Origin: a bacterium
GTDB taxonomy: Bacteria > SZUA-79 > Acidulodesulfobacterales > Acidulodesulfobacteraceae
Length of the DNA: 64,000 nt
Reading direction: 5' to 3'
Assembly (NCBI GenBank): GCA_027319095.1
Contig: DAHVNW010000002.1
Location: 27,763 to 91,762, forward strand
Part shown: piece after piece, positions 1-8,830 of the stretch
Layout: each line of letters opens with the position of its first letter
Numbering within the stretch: the stretch's first letter is position 1
Program-made: the position numbers and the translations under genes
The notes under the pieces: model-generated
Databases searched by the model: none
Told to the model about the DNA's origin: nothing
The model's input: only the letters and a program-made list of their open reading frames with translations

Positions 1-745
1 CGAGGTTCTTGTCGCAACCGATAGATACCGCTACATCAGGTTTATACATCTTGTCTATTAATAAATACATTATAGTATCGGCGGCCTCATAAGTAAAACC
101 GAGTTCTTTTTCATCGGATTGTCCAGCCCATAAATCTGCCGAAGGGGGTTTATTTATAATGCTTTCGGGAATACGGAGCAGTTTTGCAAGCTGGTATATC
201 TGTGTTTTATAGATGTCGCCTATCGGGTTTAATGCCGAGGCCATGTCCCCATAAAGCGTTCCATAACCCAAAAGAAGTTCCGATTTATTGCTTGTACCTA
301 AAACTAAAGAATTTAGTTTATACGAATAATCGTATAATATAGACATTCTTTCCCGCGCCATTTTATTTCCTTTTCTAACCTTTATTCCGTCTGACCCGAT
401 TCCGCTGTTTTTATTTGAAAAATATTCGTTAATTTGTTTCGTAATGTCTATTATATAATAATTAATGCCGAGCGCTTTGACTACCTTTAGTGCATCTTCC
501 AGGCTTGACGCCGCGCTTTTTTCATAAGGCATAATTAGAGCGGCAACCCCGTCCTTGCCGAGAGCATTTGCAGCTAAATAACAGGCAACGGCAGAATCTA
601 TACCTCCGGATAATCCGAGCACAACCTTGTTTACCCCTGCTTTTGCGACTTCTATTTTAATAAAATTTAAAAGATGCTTATATACGATAGGAAAATTATA
701 ACAGTCTATTTTTGGAAGTTCTTTTTTCATTTTTTTTATTTTCAT
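1..745 (-). CDS. nadE: NAD+ synthetase (amidating domain), 3'-truncated by window edge
   Basis: Makes NAD from deamido-NAD and ATP with an amide nitrogen donor, in the cytoplasm. The reading frame stays open from an ATG at 745 (a second in-frame ATG is at 730) to the left edge, so the C-terminus is missing. The ATP-pyrophosphatase P-loop LGLSGGIDSA is about 45 residues in, and later blocks typical of NadE follow (LVLGTSNKSELLLGYGT, then GDMASALNPIGDIYKTQ). There is no N-terminal glutaminase domain. A separate nitrilase-type gene ends 10 bases upstream and could supply it. No clear Shine-Dalgarno precedes either ATG, which suggests coupling to the upstream gene. Family assignment is firm; whether it uses ammonia or glutamine is inferred from the neighbour only. 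Confidence 0.93.
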   Translation of the reverse strand, partial: MKIKKMKKELPKIDCYNFPIVYKHLLNFIKIEVAKAGVNKVVLGLSGGIDSAVACYLAANALGKDGVAALIMPYEKSAASSLEDALKVVKALGINYYIIDITKQINEYFSNKNSGIGSDGIKVRKGNKMARERMSILYDYSYKLNSLVLGTSNKSELLLGYGTLYGDMASALNPIGDIYKTQIYQLAKLLRIPESIINKPPSADLWAGQSDEKELGFTYEAADTIMYLLIDKMYKPDVAVSIGCDKNL

Positions 746-755
746 TAAACGCAAT

Positions 756-1628
756 TTAAGATTTTAAAATACCTTCGATTTCTTTTAATGTGAGGTTTAA
801 ATTCTCGTCTCTAATAAGAGGAGTTTTAAATCTTTCGTTATTTAAAAGATCTAAATTTATTTCCGCAACCGTCATGCCTTCATCTAAATAATCGAGCTTA
901 TTTTCAATCTCGCCGGACGGATTAAAAACGGACGAACCGCCGGAAAAACCTATGCCGTCTTCAAAACCGACCCTGTTAACGTATATTACGTAGCTTCTGT
1001 AGTAAAACGCTATTACGGAAAGCAATTCCTCCCACATATTTATCGAATTAAATTTATTAAGGCCGGCTGTAATGCCTCTTGCCGGAGATGCAGAATTAAC
1101 TATTATAATGTGCGCCCCTTTATTTACTGCTATGTAAGATGATGAAAGATGCCATGCGTCTTCGCAAGTTAAAACCGAAAACTTAACGCCTTCCAAATCA
1201 AATATTCCAAAGCCTTTGCCAGGTTTAAAATACCTCAATTCTTCGAACATTCCGTATGTAGGCAGATAAACTTTTCTATGAACGTCGATTAATCTACCCT
1301 TAGATATGCAAAAAGACGAATTGTAAAAATTAAAATCGACGTCTTTTTCGACAAAACCTGCAATAACCGAAACGCCCATATCTTCGGTAATTTTATAAAT
1401 ATCCCTAAAAACAGCCGATTCATCCGTGTAAATATTTATCCCCATATCATAAACGCCGTCCTTTAAAAAATAACCGGTCAAAGAAAGCTCGGGAAAAACA
1501 ATAATACTTGCCTTTTTATTTTTCGCCGCAGAAATTATTTTAAGATGAGTTTCAATATTTTTCTTTAAATTGCCTGTTTCGGGATTTATCTGCGCAAGAC
1601 AGATTTTTATAACATTATTTTTTTTCAT
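756..1628 (-). CDS. Carbon-nitrogen hydrolase (nitrilase superfamily), possible detached NAD synthetase glutaminase
   Basis: 290 aa cytoplasmic amidohydrolase. The Glu-Lys-Cys triad is visible: E47 in FPELSLTGY, K119 in HRKVYLP and C155 in SVLTCEDAW. The FPELSLTGY form followed by a nearby Asp resembles the glutaminase domain of glutamine-dependent NAD synthetases, and the gene sits directly upstream of a NadE lacking that domain. I therefore infer that it may feed ammonia to NadE as a separate subunit. Other nitrilase activities (omega-amidase, carbamoylputrescine amidase-like) cannot be excluded. Its ATG overlaps the stop of the yraN gene by 4 bases (ATGA), so the genes are translationally coupled. 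Confidence 0.85.
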   Translation of the reverse strand: MKKNNVIKICLAQINPETGNLKKNIETHLKIISAAKNKKASIIVFPELSLTGYFLKDGVYDMGINIYTDESAVFRDIYKITEDMGVSVIAGFVEKDVDFNFYNSSFCISKGRLIDVHRKVYLPTYGMFEELRYFKPGKGFGIFDLEGVKFSVLTCEDAWHLSSSYIAVNKGAHIIIVNSASPARGITAGLNKFNSINMWEELLSVIAFYYRSYVIYVNRVGFEDGIGFSGGSSVFNPSGEIENKLDYLDEGMTVAEINLDLLNNERFKTPLIRDENLNLTLKEIEGILKS

Positions 1629-2020
1629 TCTAAAATATTTTCAAAAAAAATTAATTTAATAGAACGGTGTTCTATATATTCAATCGAAATAATTCCGTAA
1701 TTTATTAATCTTTTTTCTCTGTCGATATTTGAGTTAATTAAAAAAAAATTTGAAACGTCTATTATTTTTTTTAGCTTTTTTTTGTCGACAGCCTCGTAAG
1801 GCTTGCCGAACATCCTTTCAAATCTCGTCTTTACTTCTATAAAATTTAAACTTCCGCAGCCGCTTTCCGCTATAATATCTATTTCATTCCTTCCTTTTCT
1901 GAATTTCTTTTTTATAATTTTATACCCTATTTTTTCCAAAAAATCGGCGGCTATTATTTCTCCTTCGTCTCCCTTTGCTTTATTTAAAGACTTTGGATTT
2001 ATCAAGTTATTTTTATTCAT
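1625..2020 (-). CDS. yraN: YraN/UPF0102 family nuclease-like protein
   Basis: 131 aa, the normal length for UPF0102. The endonuclease-like core is present: an early Glu-rich helix (KGDEGEIIAADFLEK), then E46-I-D48 in GRNEIDII and the E62-V-K64 pair in FIEVKTR, the PD-(D/E)xK arrangement expected of Holliday-junction-resolvase-like proteins. Function in the family is poorly defined. It lies between rnhB and the nitrilase gene; rnhB-yraN adjacency is common in bacteria. The start is ATG at 2020, 25 bases after rnhB stops. Confidence 0.9.
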   Translation of the reverse strand: MNKNNLINPKSLNKAKGDEGEIIAADFLEKIGYKIIKKKFRKGRNEIDIIAESGCGSLNFIEVKTRFERMFGKPYEAVDKKKLKKIIDVSNFFLINSNIDREKRLINYGIISIEYIEHRSIKLIFFENILE

Positions 2021-2045
2021 TTATAATTTGTCCAAAATTATAAAA

Positions 2046-2609
2046 TTAAAATTTAAACGTTTTTCTATGGATACCGCTTAATCCAAATTTCGTAAGGTTT
2101 CTCTTATGTTCGTCTGTAGCATAACCCTTATGCCTTTTAAAACCGTAATCCGGATATTTCCCGTCTAAAGAAACCATTAGTTCGTCCCTGAAAACTTTAG
2201 CGATAACCGAAGCGCATGAGACAATCTTAACCCTGTCGTCTCCTTTAACGACCGGAATGACTTTTAATCCTTTAACGTTATTTAAGCCTTCCGGTATGAA
2301 CGGCCCGTCTATAATTACAACGTCCGGCTTTACCGACAATCCTTCGAACGCCCTTTGCATAGAAAGCATAGCGGCTTTCAAAATATTAATTTCGTCAATT
2401 TCTACATTGGATGCCGTACCTATAGAATAAGAAACGGCATTCGAAATAACCGTTTTATAATATTCGTTTCTTTTCGCTTCCGATAACTGCTTGGAATCCT
2501 TAATGCCGTAAGGAATTTTGCGTTTATCTATGACTATAGCCGCCGATACCACCGGACCTGCAAGACTCCCTCTGCCCGCCTCGTCTATTCCGCATATTCT
2601 TAATAACAT
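2046..2609 (-). CDS. rnhB: Ribonuclease HII
   Basis: 187 aa enzyme that removes ribonucleotides and RNA primers from DNA-RNA hybrids. The catalytic acidic residues are recognisable: D9-E10 in GIDEAGRGSLAGPVV and D101 in VVIIDGPF, followed by KGDDRVKIVSCASVIAKV with its conserved Asp and Ser. DSKQLSEAKR, a family signature, is at about residue 38. Length is typical for a compact RNase HII. It starts at ATG 2609. A separate RNase HI-type gene is at 38.5 kb, so the organism has both types. Confidence 0.96.
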   Translation of the reverse strand: MLLRICGIDEAGRGSLAGPVVSAAIVIDKRKIPYGIKDSKQLSEAKRNEYYKTVISNAVSYSIGTASNVEIDEINILKAAMLSMQRAFEGLSVKPDVVIIDGPFIPEGLNNVKGLKVIPVVKGDDRVKIVSCASVIAKVFRDELMVSLDGKYPDYGFKRHKGYATDEHKRNLTKFGLSGIHRKTFKF

Positions 2610-2703
2610 AAAATTATAAAGGTAAAAATCAAAAATATTGTGTTAAAATGGTTCTTAAAGTATTTCCTTAACTCATCTTTAAAAACTTATTTTATGGATG
2701 AGC

Positions 2704-2752
2704 ATCTTTGCTTGCTAAAAAACAATGTTTTTTAAAGCATGTAAATAAAGAT
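2704..2752. repeat. Imperfect hairpin between gltX and rnhB
   Basis: An inverted repeat with outer arms ATCTTT (2704) and AAAGAT (ending 2752) and inner arms TGCTAAAAAAC and GTTTTTTAAAGCA around a 3-base loop, with small bulges. It lies in the 167-base gap after the gltX stop. It could end gltX transcription or act as a processing site, but it lacks a U-tract on the minus strand, so a simple intrinsic terminator is not supported. Confidence 0.4.
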
Positions 2753-2776
2753 ATAATGTACTTGGCGAATCAATCT

Positions 2777-4315
2777 TTAAACCTTATAGCGGTTAGTTAA
2801 AATATTTATACAATCGCTAAATTTTTCTATTCTTTGAATGCATCGTTCCTTGCCGAGAGCAAATATAATTTCGTATAAGGGGGGGGAAACTTTTTCGCCG
2901 GTAAAAGCCAGTCTTATTATCATAGCTTTTTCTTTCATCGTCCAACTATTTTTAGATAAAAAAAGATTAAATTCGTTTTTTATAGACTCTATAGAATTTT
3001 TTAAGGATTCAAGGGCATTTTTTTTGGACGCTTCGTCGGAAGCATTTACGCCCGCAAAATAAAAAATTTCATCGTTTAAACCCCCGATAAACTCACCGAA
3101 CGATTTAAAAAACTTAAGTTCGTTCTCGTTAACATTAAACTCCTTTAAAATTTCTTCGTCATAATGTATATCTTCTTCGGTAAAAAACTTCAGTTTAAGA
3201 CGGAGTTCTGCAAGAGTTTTAACCCGCGTTTTAAGTGATTCAACTAGAGCGGCGGTTTTTATATCAGCTTTAAGCGGGCCTTGTAAGTTGCCGTAATTAT
3301 TGCTATTGCCTAAATTTTCGAATATGCCGTTCACAGCGTTTATCAAGATAAACGGGTCTTTCTGCTTAATATAATGCGAGTTTAACCATAACAGTTTTTC
3401 GATATTAAACACGGCGGCAGACTTGCCGATATTTATTAAATTAAAATATTTTATCATGTCGTCCATCGAAAGTATTTCGTCATTTCCGTGAGACCAGCCG
3501 AGCCTTATTAAATAATTAACTAAAGCCTCGGGTAAATAACCTTCGCACTTATATTGATTTACGGACGATGCGCCATGCCGTTTAGAAAGCCTTTTGCCGT
3601 CTGTGCCCAGAATCATCGAAACATGAGCAAACTCTGGCATATTAAAGCCGAGAGCCTTATAAAGCATTATCTGTTTAGGAGTATTGCTTAAATGGTCGTC
3701 ACCCCTTAAAATATGCGTTATTCCCATTAGAGCGTCGTCTATGACTACCGCAAAATTATAAGTAGGCATTCCGTCTTCCCTGACTATCACAAAATCGTCT
3801 ATCTCATCGTTATTTACGTTTATATACTGATTTCTTATTAAATCCTTAAAACCGGTGGCTACCCCTGAGTTTCTATCCACCCTGAATCTGATTACGTGGG
3901 GAGTTTTTAACAAGGCCTCGTCAGGTTTTAATTCGCGGCATCTTCCGGAATACATAGGCTTTTTATTTTCGGCAATCAGTTTATTCCTGTCTTCTTCCAG
4001 AAGCTCTTTAGAACAAAAACAGCGGTAAGCCTTTTCCTCGTTTAAAAGTTTATCCGCATAAAACTTATAAATACTTAAGCGTTTGGATTGAAATATGACC
4101 TCTTCGTCTGGAATAATAGAAAGCCACTTAAGGCTTTCTATTATATCTTCTTCAAATTTTTTTTCGGAGCGTTCGAAGTCTGTATCTTCTATTCTTAAGA
4201 CAAATTTACCGCCGTAATGTTTAGCGAAAACATAGTTAAAAAGCGCGGTTCTTGCCCCTCCAATATGCAAATATCCAGTGGGGCTCGGAGCAAATCTCGT
4301 TTTTATATTTTCCAT
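2777..4315 (-). CDS. gltX: Glutamate--tRNA ligase
   Basis: 512 aa class I aminoacyl-tRNA synthetase charging tRNA-Glu (possibly also tRNA-Gln, if this copy is non-discriminating). The HIGH-type motif is PSPTGYLHIGG at residues 10-20 and the KMSKS-type motif KRLSKR is at 241-246. RIEDTD, at about 41, is the family's specificity block. A CFC...C cluster near residues 100-126 may bind zinc. Length is slightly above the usual 470-490 aa, with extra sequence in the C-terminal anticodon-binding half. It starts at ATG 4315. Family assignment is firm; tRNA discrimination cannot be read from sequence alone. Confidence 0.97.
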   Translation of the reverse strand: MENIKTRFAPSPTGYLHIGGARTALFNYVFAKHYGGKFVLRIEDTDFERSEKKFEEDIIESLKWLSIIPDEEVIFQSKRLSIYKFYADKLLNEEKAYRCFCSKELLEEDRNKLIAENKKPMYSGRCRELKPDEALLKTPHVIRFRVDRNSGVATGFKDLIRNQYINVNNDEIDDFVIVREDGMPTYNFAVVIDDALMGITHILRGDDHLSNTPKQIMLYKALGFNMPEFAHVSMILGTDGKRLSKRHGASSVNQYKCEGYLPEALVNYLIRLGWSHGNDEILSMDDMIKYFNLINIGKSAAVFNIEKLLWLNSHYIKQKDPFILINAVNGIFENLGNSNNYGNLQGPLKADIKTAALVESLKTRVKTLAELRLKLKFFTEEDIHYDEEILKEFNVNENELKFFKSFGEFIGGLNDEIFYFAGVNASDEASKKNALESLKNSIESIKNEFNLFLSKNSWTMKEKAMIIRLAFTGEKVSPPLYEIIFALGKERCIQRIEKFSDCINILTNRYKV

Positions 4316-4372
4316 TGATATTAAATGCTTACAATATAAATTCTATAATTATATTATTTATTATTATATATT

Positions 4373-5188
4373 TTAATATATGACAATAGAAGAATATCCT
4401 ACGACGCTGGAATAGTCGCCCGTAACGTCGCCGGAATTGGTATAGCCGATTAACTCAGATTTTGTGCGACCCGCCATTTTGGCAACGTTAAGCATTATGG
4501 ATGCCGGAATAAAACCGCACATAGTAATATCGTGTTCAATAACTTTATCGTATAAACCGCGCGGATTTAAATCTAATATTTCCTTAATGGCAATATCGTC
4601 TTTAAATTTAGCGGATTCTGCAGGCTCGTAATGAGTCATATCCGAACTTGCAACTATCAAAACATCGCCAAGCAGGTTTAACTTTTTCAAGGCATTAAAT
4701 ATGGCTTTTGCGGCTTCCAACACGTCTTTGTAACTTATGAAAGAAACTACTATAGGAACAATCTTAAAATCTTGTTTTAAATTGAATATAAGAGGAATCT
4801 GAACTTCTACGGAATGCTCTTTTATATGCGCAAGTTCATCGGAAACAAACGGACTGCCGTTTTCTTTAATTATGGCGTTTGCCAATTCGGCATTAACTAA
4901 AACGGAAAAATCCATAAAGTCGTATTTTCCGTTGTCCATTACCGAATAACCTGCTCCCATACCTGTGTGATTAGGCCCTATAATAATTATATTATTTTTA
5001 ATATTAACGCGGGCAAAGCCAGCATAAGCCGTTTTTCCGGAATAGACGTATCCGGCATGCGGAGATATAATTCCAAAAGCGTCGATTTTCTCTTTTGGCG
5101 CAGTTACATTAAACGAATGAATTAAATCTTGTATATTGTTAAATCCTTCTGGGTAAAAATAACCTATTGCGACAGGTTTTCTAATCAA
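4373..5188 (-). CDS. MEMO1 family protein (AmmeMemoRadiSam component B type)
   Basis: 271 aa. Hallmarks are ISPHAGYVYSGKTA (about residue 41), a later SSDMTHYEP block and C/H-containing MCGFIPASIML, which together form the dioxygenase-like metal site of MEMO proteins. In prokaryotes the family is often encoded with an AMMECR1 protein and a radical SAM enzyme. Neither is adjacent here, although a PflX-like radical SAM gene is at 30.7 kb. The start is TTG at 5188, preceded by an AAGGTG ribosome binding site in the right position. Substrate and role are unknown. Confidence 0.88.
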   Translation of the reverse strand: MIRKPVAIGYFYPEGFNNIQDLIHSFNVTAPKEKIDAFGIISPHAGYVYSGKTAYAGFARVNIKNNIIIIGPNHTGMGAGYSVMDNGKYDFMDFSVLVNAELANAIIKENGSPFVSDELAHIKEHSVEVQIPLIFNLKQDFKIVPIVVSFISYKDVLEAAKAIFNALKKLNLLGDVLIVASSDMTHYEPAESAKFKDDIAIKEILDLNPRGLYDKVIEHDITMCGFIPASIMLNVAKMAGRTKSELIGYTNSGDVTGDYSSVVGYSSIVIY

Positions 5189-5237
5189 TTAGTTCACCTT
5201 CTTTGCCTCTTTGCGATATTATTAATTATATCACAAA

Positions 5238-7145
5238 TCAAGCATTGCATACCTCTACGTAAATTAAAGTTTCATCGGGATTTACGTTGTCGCCTTCTTT
5301 TATATAGATATCTTTTACTATACCGTCTATAGGCGTATGTATTTCGTTTTCCATTTTCATGGCTTCGACTATTAAAATTGTATCGCCGGCTTTTACGGAA
5401 TCGTCTATTTTGACCATAATTTTAGAAATTTTACCGGGCATAGGAGCATAAACGTCCCCGTCTCTTTTGGGAGACGGTCTTTTTGACCTCGCAATATTTT
5501 CTCCGACTATTTCGCCTCCAGCGCTTGGAACTATTTCAGTCAACGATTCTATTACTATTTCTTCCATAATTCCATCGACATTGATAAAAAACGGTCTTTT
5601 TTGATCAGATTTATGTCCAACGCCTGCAATTTTAATTTTATAGGTTTCTCCATGAACGGTAACGTTAAACTCGCTAGGAGCAAGACCGCCGTCTTTTCCG
5701 TCCGCCAATCCGCCTGTAATATTTTCCGATTGATTCTGCGATATAGATCTCAAAAAAGTATTTTCGCTTTCGGCGTTAGAATAGTCCGGAAGCTTGCCTT
5801 CCTTCCGGTCTTTAAAAAAATCTTCGGCAATTTTAGGAAATAAGACATATGTTATCAAGTCTTCATCCGATAAAATATTTTCCTTTATGGCGCCTAAATC
5901 CTTATTAAGCTCCGGCTCAAGCAAATCCGCTGGTCTTACCGTAATGACCTCTTCGTCGCCCAAAACTTTTTTCTGAACTTCTTTATTTACTTCGGCCGGC
6001 GGTTTTCCGTAATATCCTTTTAAATAGTTTTTAGTTTCGCTTGTAATAACTTTATATTTCTCTCCAGTTATCACGTTTAGCGCCGCCTGCGTCCCGACAA
6101 TCTGGGAAGACGGCGTTACAAGCGGGGGGAAACCAAAGTCTTCCCTGACCTGCGGCACTTCGTAAAGCACCTCGTCCATTTTGTCTAATGCGTTTTGCTC
6201 TTTAAGCTGGCTTGCAAGGTTAGACATCATGCCGCCGGGTACTTGAGTAACAATCATATCGGTATTTATACTTGTATATTCGCTTTCGAAAGCGGCATAT
6301 TTTTTCCGCACTTTCCTGAAATAATCGGCTGCTTCTTTTAATTTTTCGTGATCAAGGTCTAAATCGTAGCCCATTTCTTGAAGCGTAAAAACCATAGACT
6401 CTGTAGGCGGATGAGAGGTGCCGCCGGCTAAAGACGATATAGCGGTATCTATTATGTCGGCTCCGGCCTCAACTGCTTTAAGAAGCGACATAGAAGCAAA
6501 ACCGCAAGTTGAATGAGAATGTATATGGATTGGAATACCGACCTTTTTCTTTATCATTGCAACAAGATCATAAGCATTGGATGGCGATAAAAGTCCTGCC
6601 ATATCCTTTATGGCAATAGTATCCGAACCCATTTCTTCGAGCTCAACCGCCATATCCAAGAATAATTCGTTGGTATGCACAGGGCTTGTGGTGTAACATA
6701 TGGTTCCTTCAACGGCCTTCTTCTTCTTTTTGGCAATTTCGACAGCCTTCCTAATATTCCTGAAATCGTTAAGGGAATCAAATATCCTAAAGACGTCTAT
6801 ACCGTTGTCGGCGCTTAAAGAAACGAATTTTTCTACTACGTCGTCAGCATAATGACGATAACCGACTAAGTTTTGGCCCCTAAGAAGCATCTGGAGTCTT
6901 GAATTCTTATAAGCTTTTCTTATTCTTCTAAGTCTTTCCCATGGATCCTCTTTTAGAAATCTTAAGCAGGAATCGAATGTCGCTCCGCCCCAGACCTCTA
7001 ACGACCAAAACCCTATATTGTCCAATACATTAGAAATATCAAGTATGTCTGGAGTAGTCATTCTGGTAGCCAGTAGAGACTGATGTGCATCCCTCAATGC
7101 TGTTTCCATAACACCAACTTTTCTTATGTATATTTTTTCTTCCAT
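5238..7145 (-). CDS. pycB: Pyruvate carboxylase subunit B (carboxyltransferase plus biotinyl domain)
   Basis: Transfers CO2 from carboxybiotin to pyruvate to give oxaloacetate. The carboxyltransferase barrel opens with ETALRDAHQSLLATRM and contains the metal-binding HIHSHSTCGFA block; the C-terminus is a biotinyl domain with the attachment lysine in EAMKMEN. The biotin carboxylase partner is encoded just upstream, so a two-subunit pyruvate carboxylase is more likely than a sodium-pumping oxaloacetate decarboxylase, for which no membrane subunits are seen. I place the start at ATG 7145 (or 7151, two codons earlier): AGAGG sits 8 bases before 7145, whereas extending to 7217 adds about 24 unrelated residues with no ribosome binding site. 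Confidence 0.92.
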   Translation of the reverse strand: MEEKIYIRKVGVMETALRDAHQSLLATRMTTPDILDISNVLDNIGFWSLEVWGGATFDSCLRFLKEDPWERLRRIRKAYKNSRLQMLLRGQNLVGYRHYADDVVEKFVSLSADNGIDVFRIFDSLNDFRNIRKAVEIAKKKKKAVEGTICYTTSPVHTNELFLDMAVELEEMGSDTIAIKDMAGLLSPSNAYDLVAMIKKKVGIPIHIHSHSTCGFASMSLLKAVEAGADIIDTAISSLAGGTSHPPTESMVFTLQEMGYDLDLDHEKLKEAADYFRKVRKKYAAFESEYTSINTDMIVTQVPGGMMSNLASQLKEQNALDKMDEVLYEVPQVREDFGFPPLVTPSSQIVGTQAALNVITGEKYKVITSETKNYLKGYYGKPPAEVNKEVQKKVLGDEEVITVRPADLLEPELNKDLGAIKENILSDEDLITYVLFPKIAEDFFKDRKEGKLPDYSNAESENTFLRSISQNQSENITGGLADGKDGGLAPSEFNVTVHGETYKIKIAGVGHKSDQKRPFFINVDGIMEEIVIESLTEIVPSAGGEIVGENIARSKRPSPKRDGDVYAPMPGKISKIMVKIDDSVKAGDTILIVEAMKMENEIHTPIDGIVKDIYIKEGDNVNPDETLIYVEVCNA

Positions 7146-7259
7146 ATGCATTACCTCTTTTCGATTTATATATTTTTTGTTTATTTTATCCAATAATGAT
7201 CCGGTAAGGCAATCCAATAAAACAATCTGAAGTAATCAATCCGACGATTTCGGACAATA

Positions 7260-8684
7260 TCAAATTCCGTAATAAGCGGAAATAGCGGCAGAGATAGCCA
7301 GTATTCTGTCAAAAGGATCCCTTTGGGATTTATAGTCTTTTAAATCCGGCCTCTCCTCTATGAAATTAGTATCGAAATTGCCTTTAATAAAATCTTTGTC
7401 TTGCAGTATTTTAAGCTGAAACGGAATAGTAGTTCTCACGCCTTTTACGACAAATTCGTCCATTGCCCTCTGTGCCCTTCTCACCGTTTCTTCCCAAGTT
7501 CTTCCGCTAACGGTAAGCTTTGCAATCATAGAGTCGAAATACGGCTCTATCACATAATCTTTATAAACGGCGCCGTCTATCCTGACGCCTATCCCGCCCG
7601 GAGAATAATAAGCGGTAATTTTGCCAGTGCTAGGAATAAAATCTTTTCTTGGATTTTCGGCATTTATACGACATTCTATTGCAAATCCCCTCATTACAAT
7701 ATCTTCCTGCTTAATATCGAGCGATTTGCCCATAGCAATTTGAATCTGCTCTCCCACTATGTCTATGCCCGTTACTATTTCTGTAACCGGATGCTCGACC
7801 TGTATGCGGGTATTCATTTCCATAAAATAATAGTTCCCGTTTCTGTCCACTATATACTCTATTGTACCGGCGTTTCTATAATTACAGGCTTTGGCCGCTT
7901 TAATAGAGGATTCGCCCATCTTTTGCCTCATTTCTTCCGTAAGTATCAAAGACGGAGCAATTTCTATGAGTTTTTGATGCCTTCTTTGAATTGAGCAGTC
8001 CCTTTCGCCAAGATGTATAATATTTCCATAATTATCGGCAAGTATTTGAAATTCTATATGATGAGGTTTTTCTATATATTTTTCTATAAAAACTTCAGGG
8101 TTTCCAAATGCTTTCCCTGCTTCCACCTGCGATAGTGAAAAGTTTTTAATAAGTTCCGAATCGTTATGACAAATTCTGATTCCTTTCCCTCCTCCGCCTG
8201 CCGAAGCCTTTATCATAACCGGATAGTCGATTTTATTCGCAATTTCTTTTGCTTCTTCTTCCGTTTCTACTCCGCCTTCCGAACCCTCGACAACAGGAAC
8301 GCCTACCGACCTCATAAGCCTTTTAGATTCTATTTTGTCCCCCATCATAGCGATAGACTTTGCCGACGGCCCTATAAACGTTACGCCTCTTTTTTCGCAA
8401 ACTTCCGGAAATTTTGGATTTTCCGATAAAAAACCGTATCCCGGATGTATAGCATCTGCTCCAGTATTAACGGCAAGGTCAACTATCCTGTTGATATTAA
8501 GATAGCCGGAAATTTGACCCGGCCCAACTAGATATGCTTCATCGGCTTTTTTTACATATAACGCCTGAGCATCCGCCTCGGCGTAAATTGCGACGGTTTT
8601 AATACCCAGCTCTTTACACGCCCTTATAATTCTGGAAGCGATTTCTCCTCTATTGGCTATTAAAACTTTTTTGAATTGTTTCAT
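7260..8684 (-). CDS. pycA: Pyruvate carboxylase subunit A (biotin carboxylase)
   Basis: 474 aa ATP-grasp biotin carboxylase that carboxylates the biotin on the partner subunit. Visible are the N-terminal FKKVLIANRGEIASRI block, the glycine-rich ATP loop GGGGKGIR, and the catalytic EMNTRIQVEHPVTE segment with its Glu and Arg. It is followed 114 bases later by the biotin-carrying carboxyltransferase subunit. AccC of acetyl-CoA carboxylase has the same fold, so the assignment to pyruvate carboxylase rests on the neighbour. A well-formed promoter lies about 80 bases upstream (8764-8792). It starts at ATG 8684; no strong Shine-Dalgarno is visible. Confidence 0.92.
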   Translation of the reverse strand: MKQFKKVLIANRGEIASRIIRACKELGIKTVAIYAEADAQALYVKKADEAYLVGPGQISGYLNINRIVDLAVNTGADAIHPGYGFLSENPKFPEVCEKRGVTFIGPSAKSIAMMGDKIESKRLMRSVGVPVVEGSEGGVETEEEAKEIANKIDYPVMIKASAGGGGKGIRICHNDSELIKNFSLSQVEAGKAFGNPEVFIEKYIEKPHHIEFQILADNYGNIIHLGERDCSIQRRHQKLIEIAPSLILTEEMRQKMGESSIKAAKACNYRNAGTIEYIVDRNGNYYFMEMNTRIQVEHPVTEIVTGIDIVGEQIQIAMGKSLDIKQEDIVMRGFAIECRINAENPRKDFIPSTGKITAYYSPGGIGVRIDGAVYKDYVIEPYFDSMIAKLTVSGRTWEETVRRAQRAMDEFVVKGVRTTIPFQLKILQDKDFIKGNFDTNFIEERPDLKDYKSQRDPFDRILAISAAISAYYGI

Positions 8685-8763
8685 AAAATTATCAGGACTT
8701 GCTTATAATATTTTTAAAAGGTTGTTGCAATACAGAATTTTCAATAAAAGCGGTCGATGATTA

Positions 8764-8792
8764 ATTTTAAACCATTATTTTAAAAAAGTCAA
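8764..8792 (-). promoter_or_regulatory. Sigma-70-type promoter for pycA-pycB
   Basis: On the minus strand, -35 TTGACT (8787-8792), a spacer of exactly 17 bases, and -10 TAAAAT (8764-8769). Predicted transcription start is near 8757, giving a leader of about 70 bases before the pycA ATG. Confidence 0.7.
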
Positions 8793-8830
8793 TCGGATAA
8801 AGCAGGCGTGATAAAGCAGGCATTTTGTCT

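Noticed and set aside
2610..2776. Small RNA or tRNA in the gltX-rnhB gap
   Set aside because: Only a hairpin is seen; no tRNA arms, promoter or known RNA motif.
7146..7217. N-terminal extension of pycB
   Set aside because: No ribosome binding site and no similarity; AGAGG is correctly placed for the ATG at 7145 or 7151.
7401..7994. 197-codon plus-strand frame opposite pycA
   Set aside because: Antisense shadow of a well-conserved gene with no ribosome binding site; the same applies to the other long plus-strand frames opposite carB, hisF, murA and moeB.
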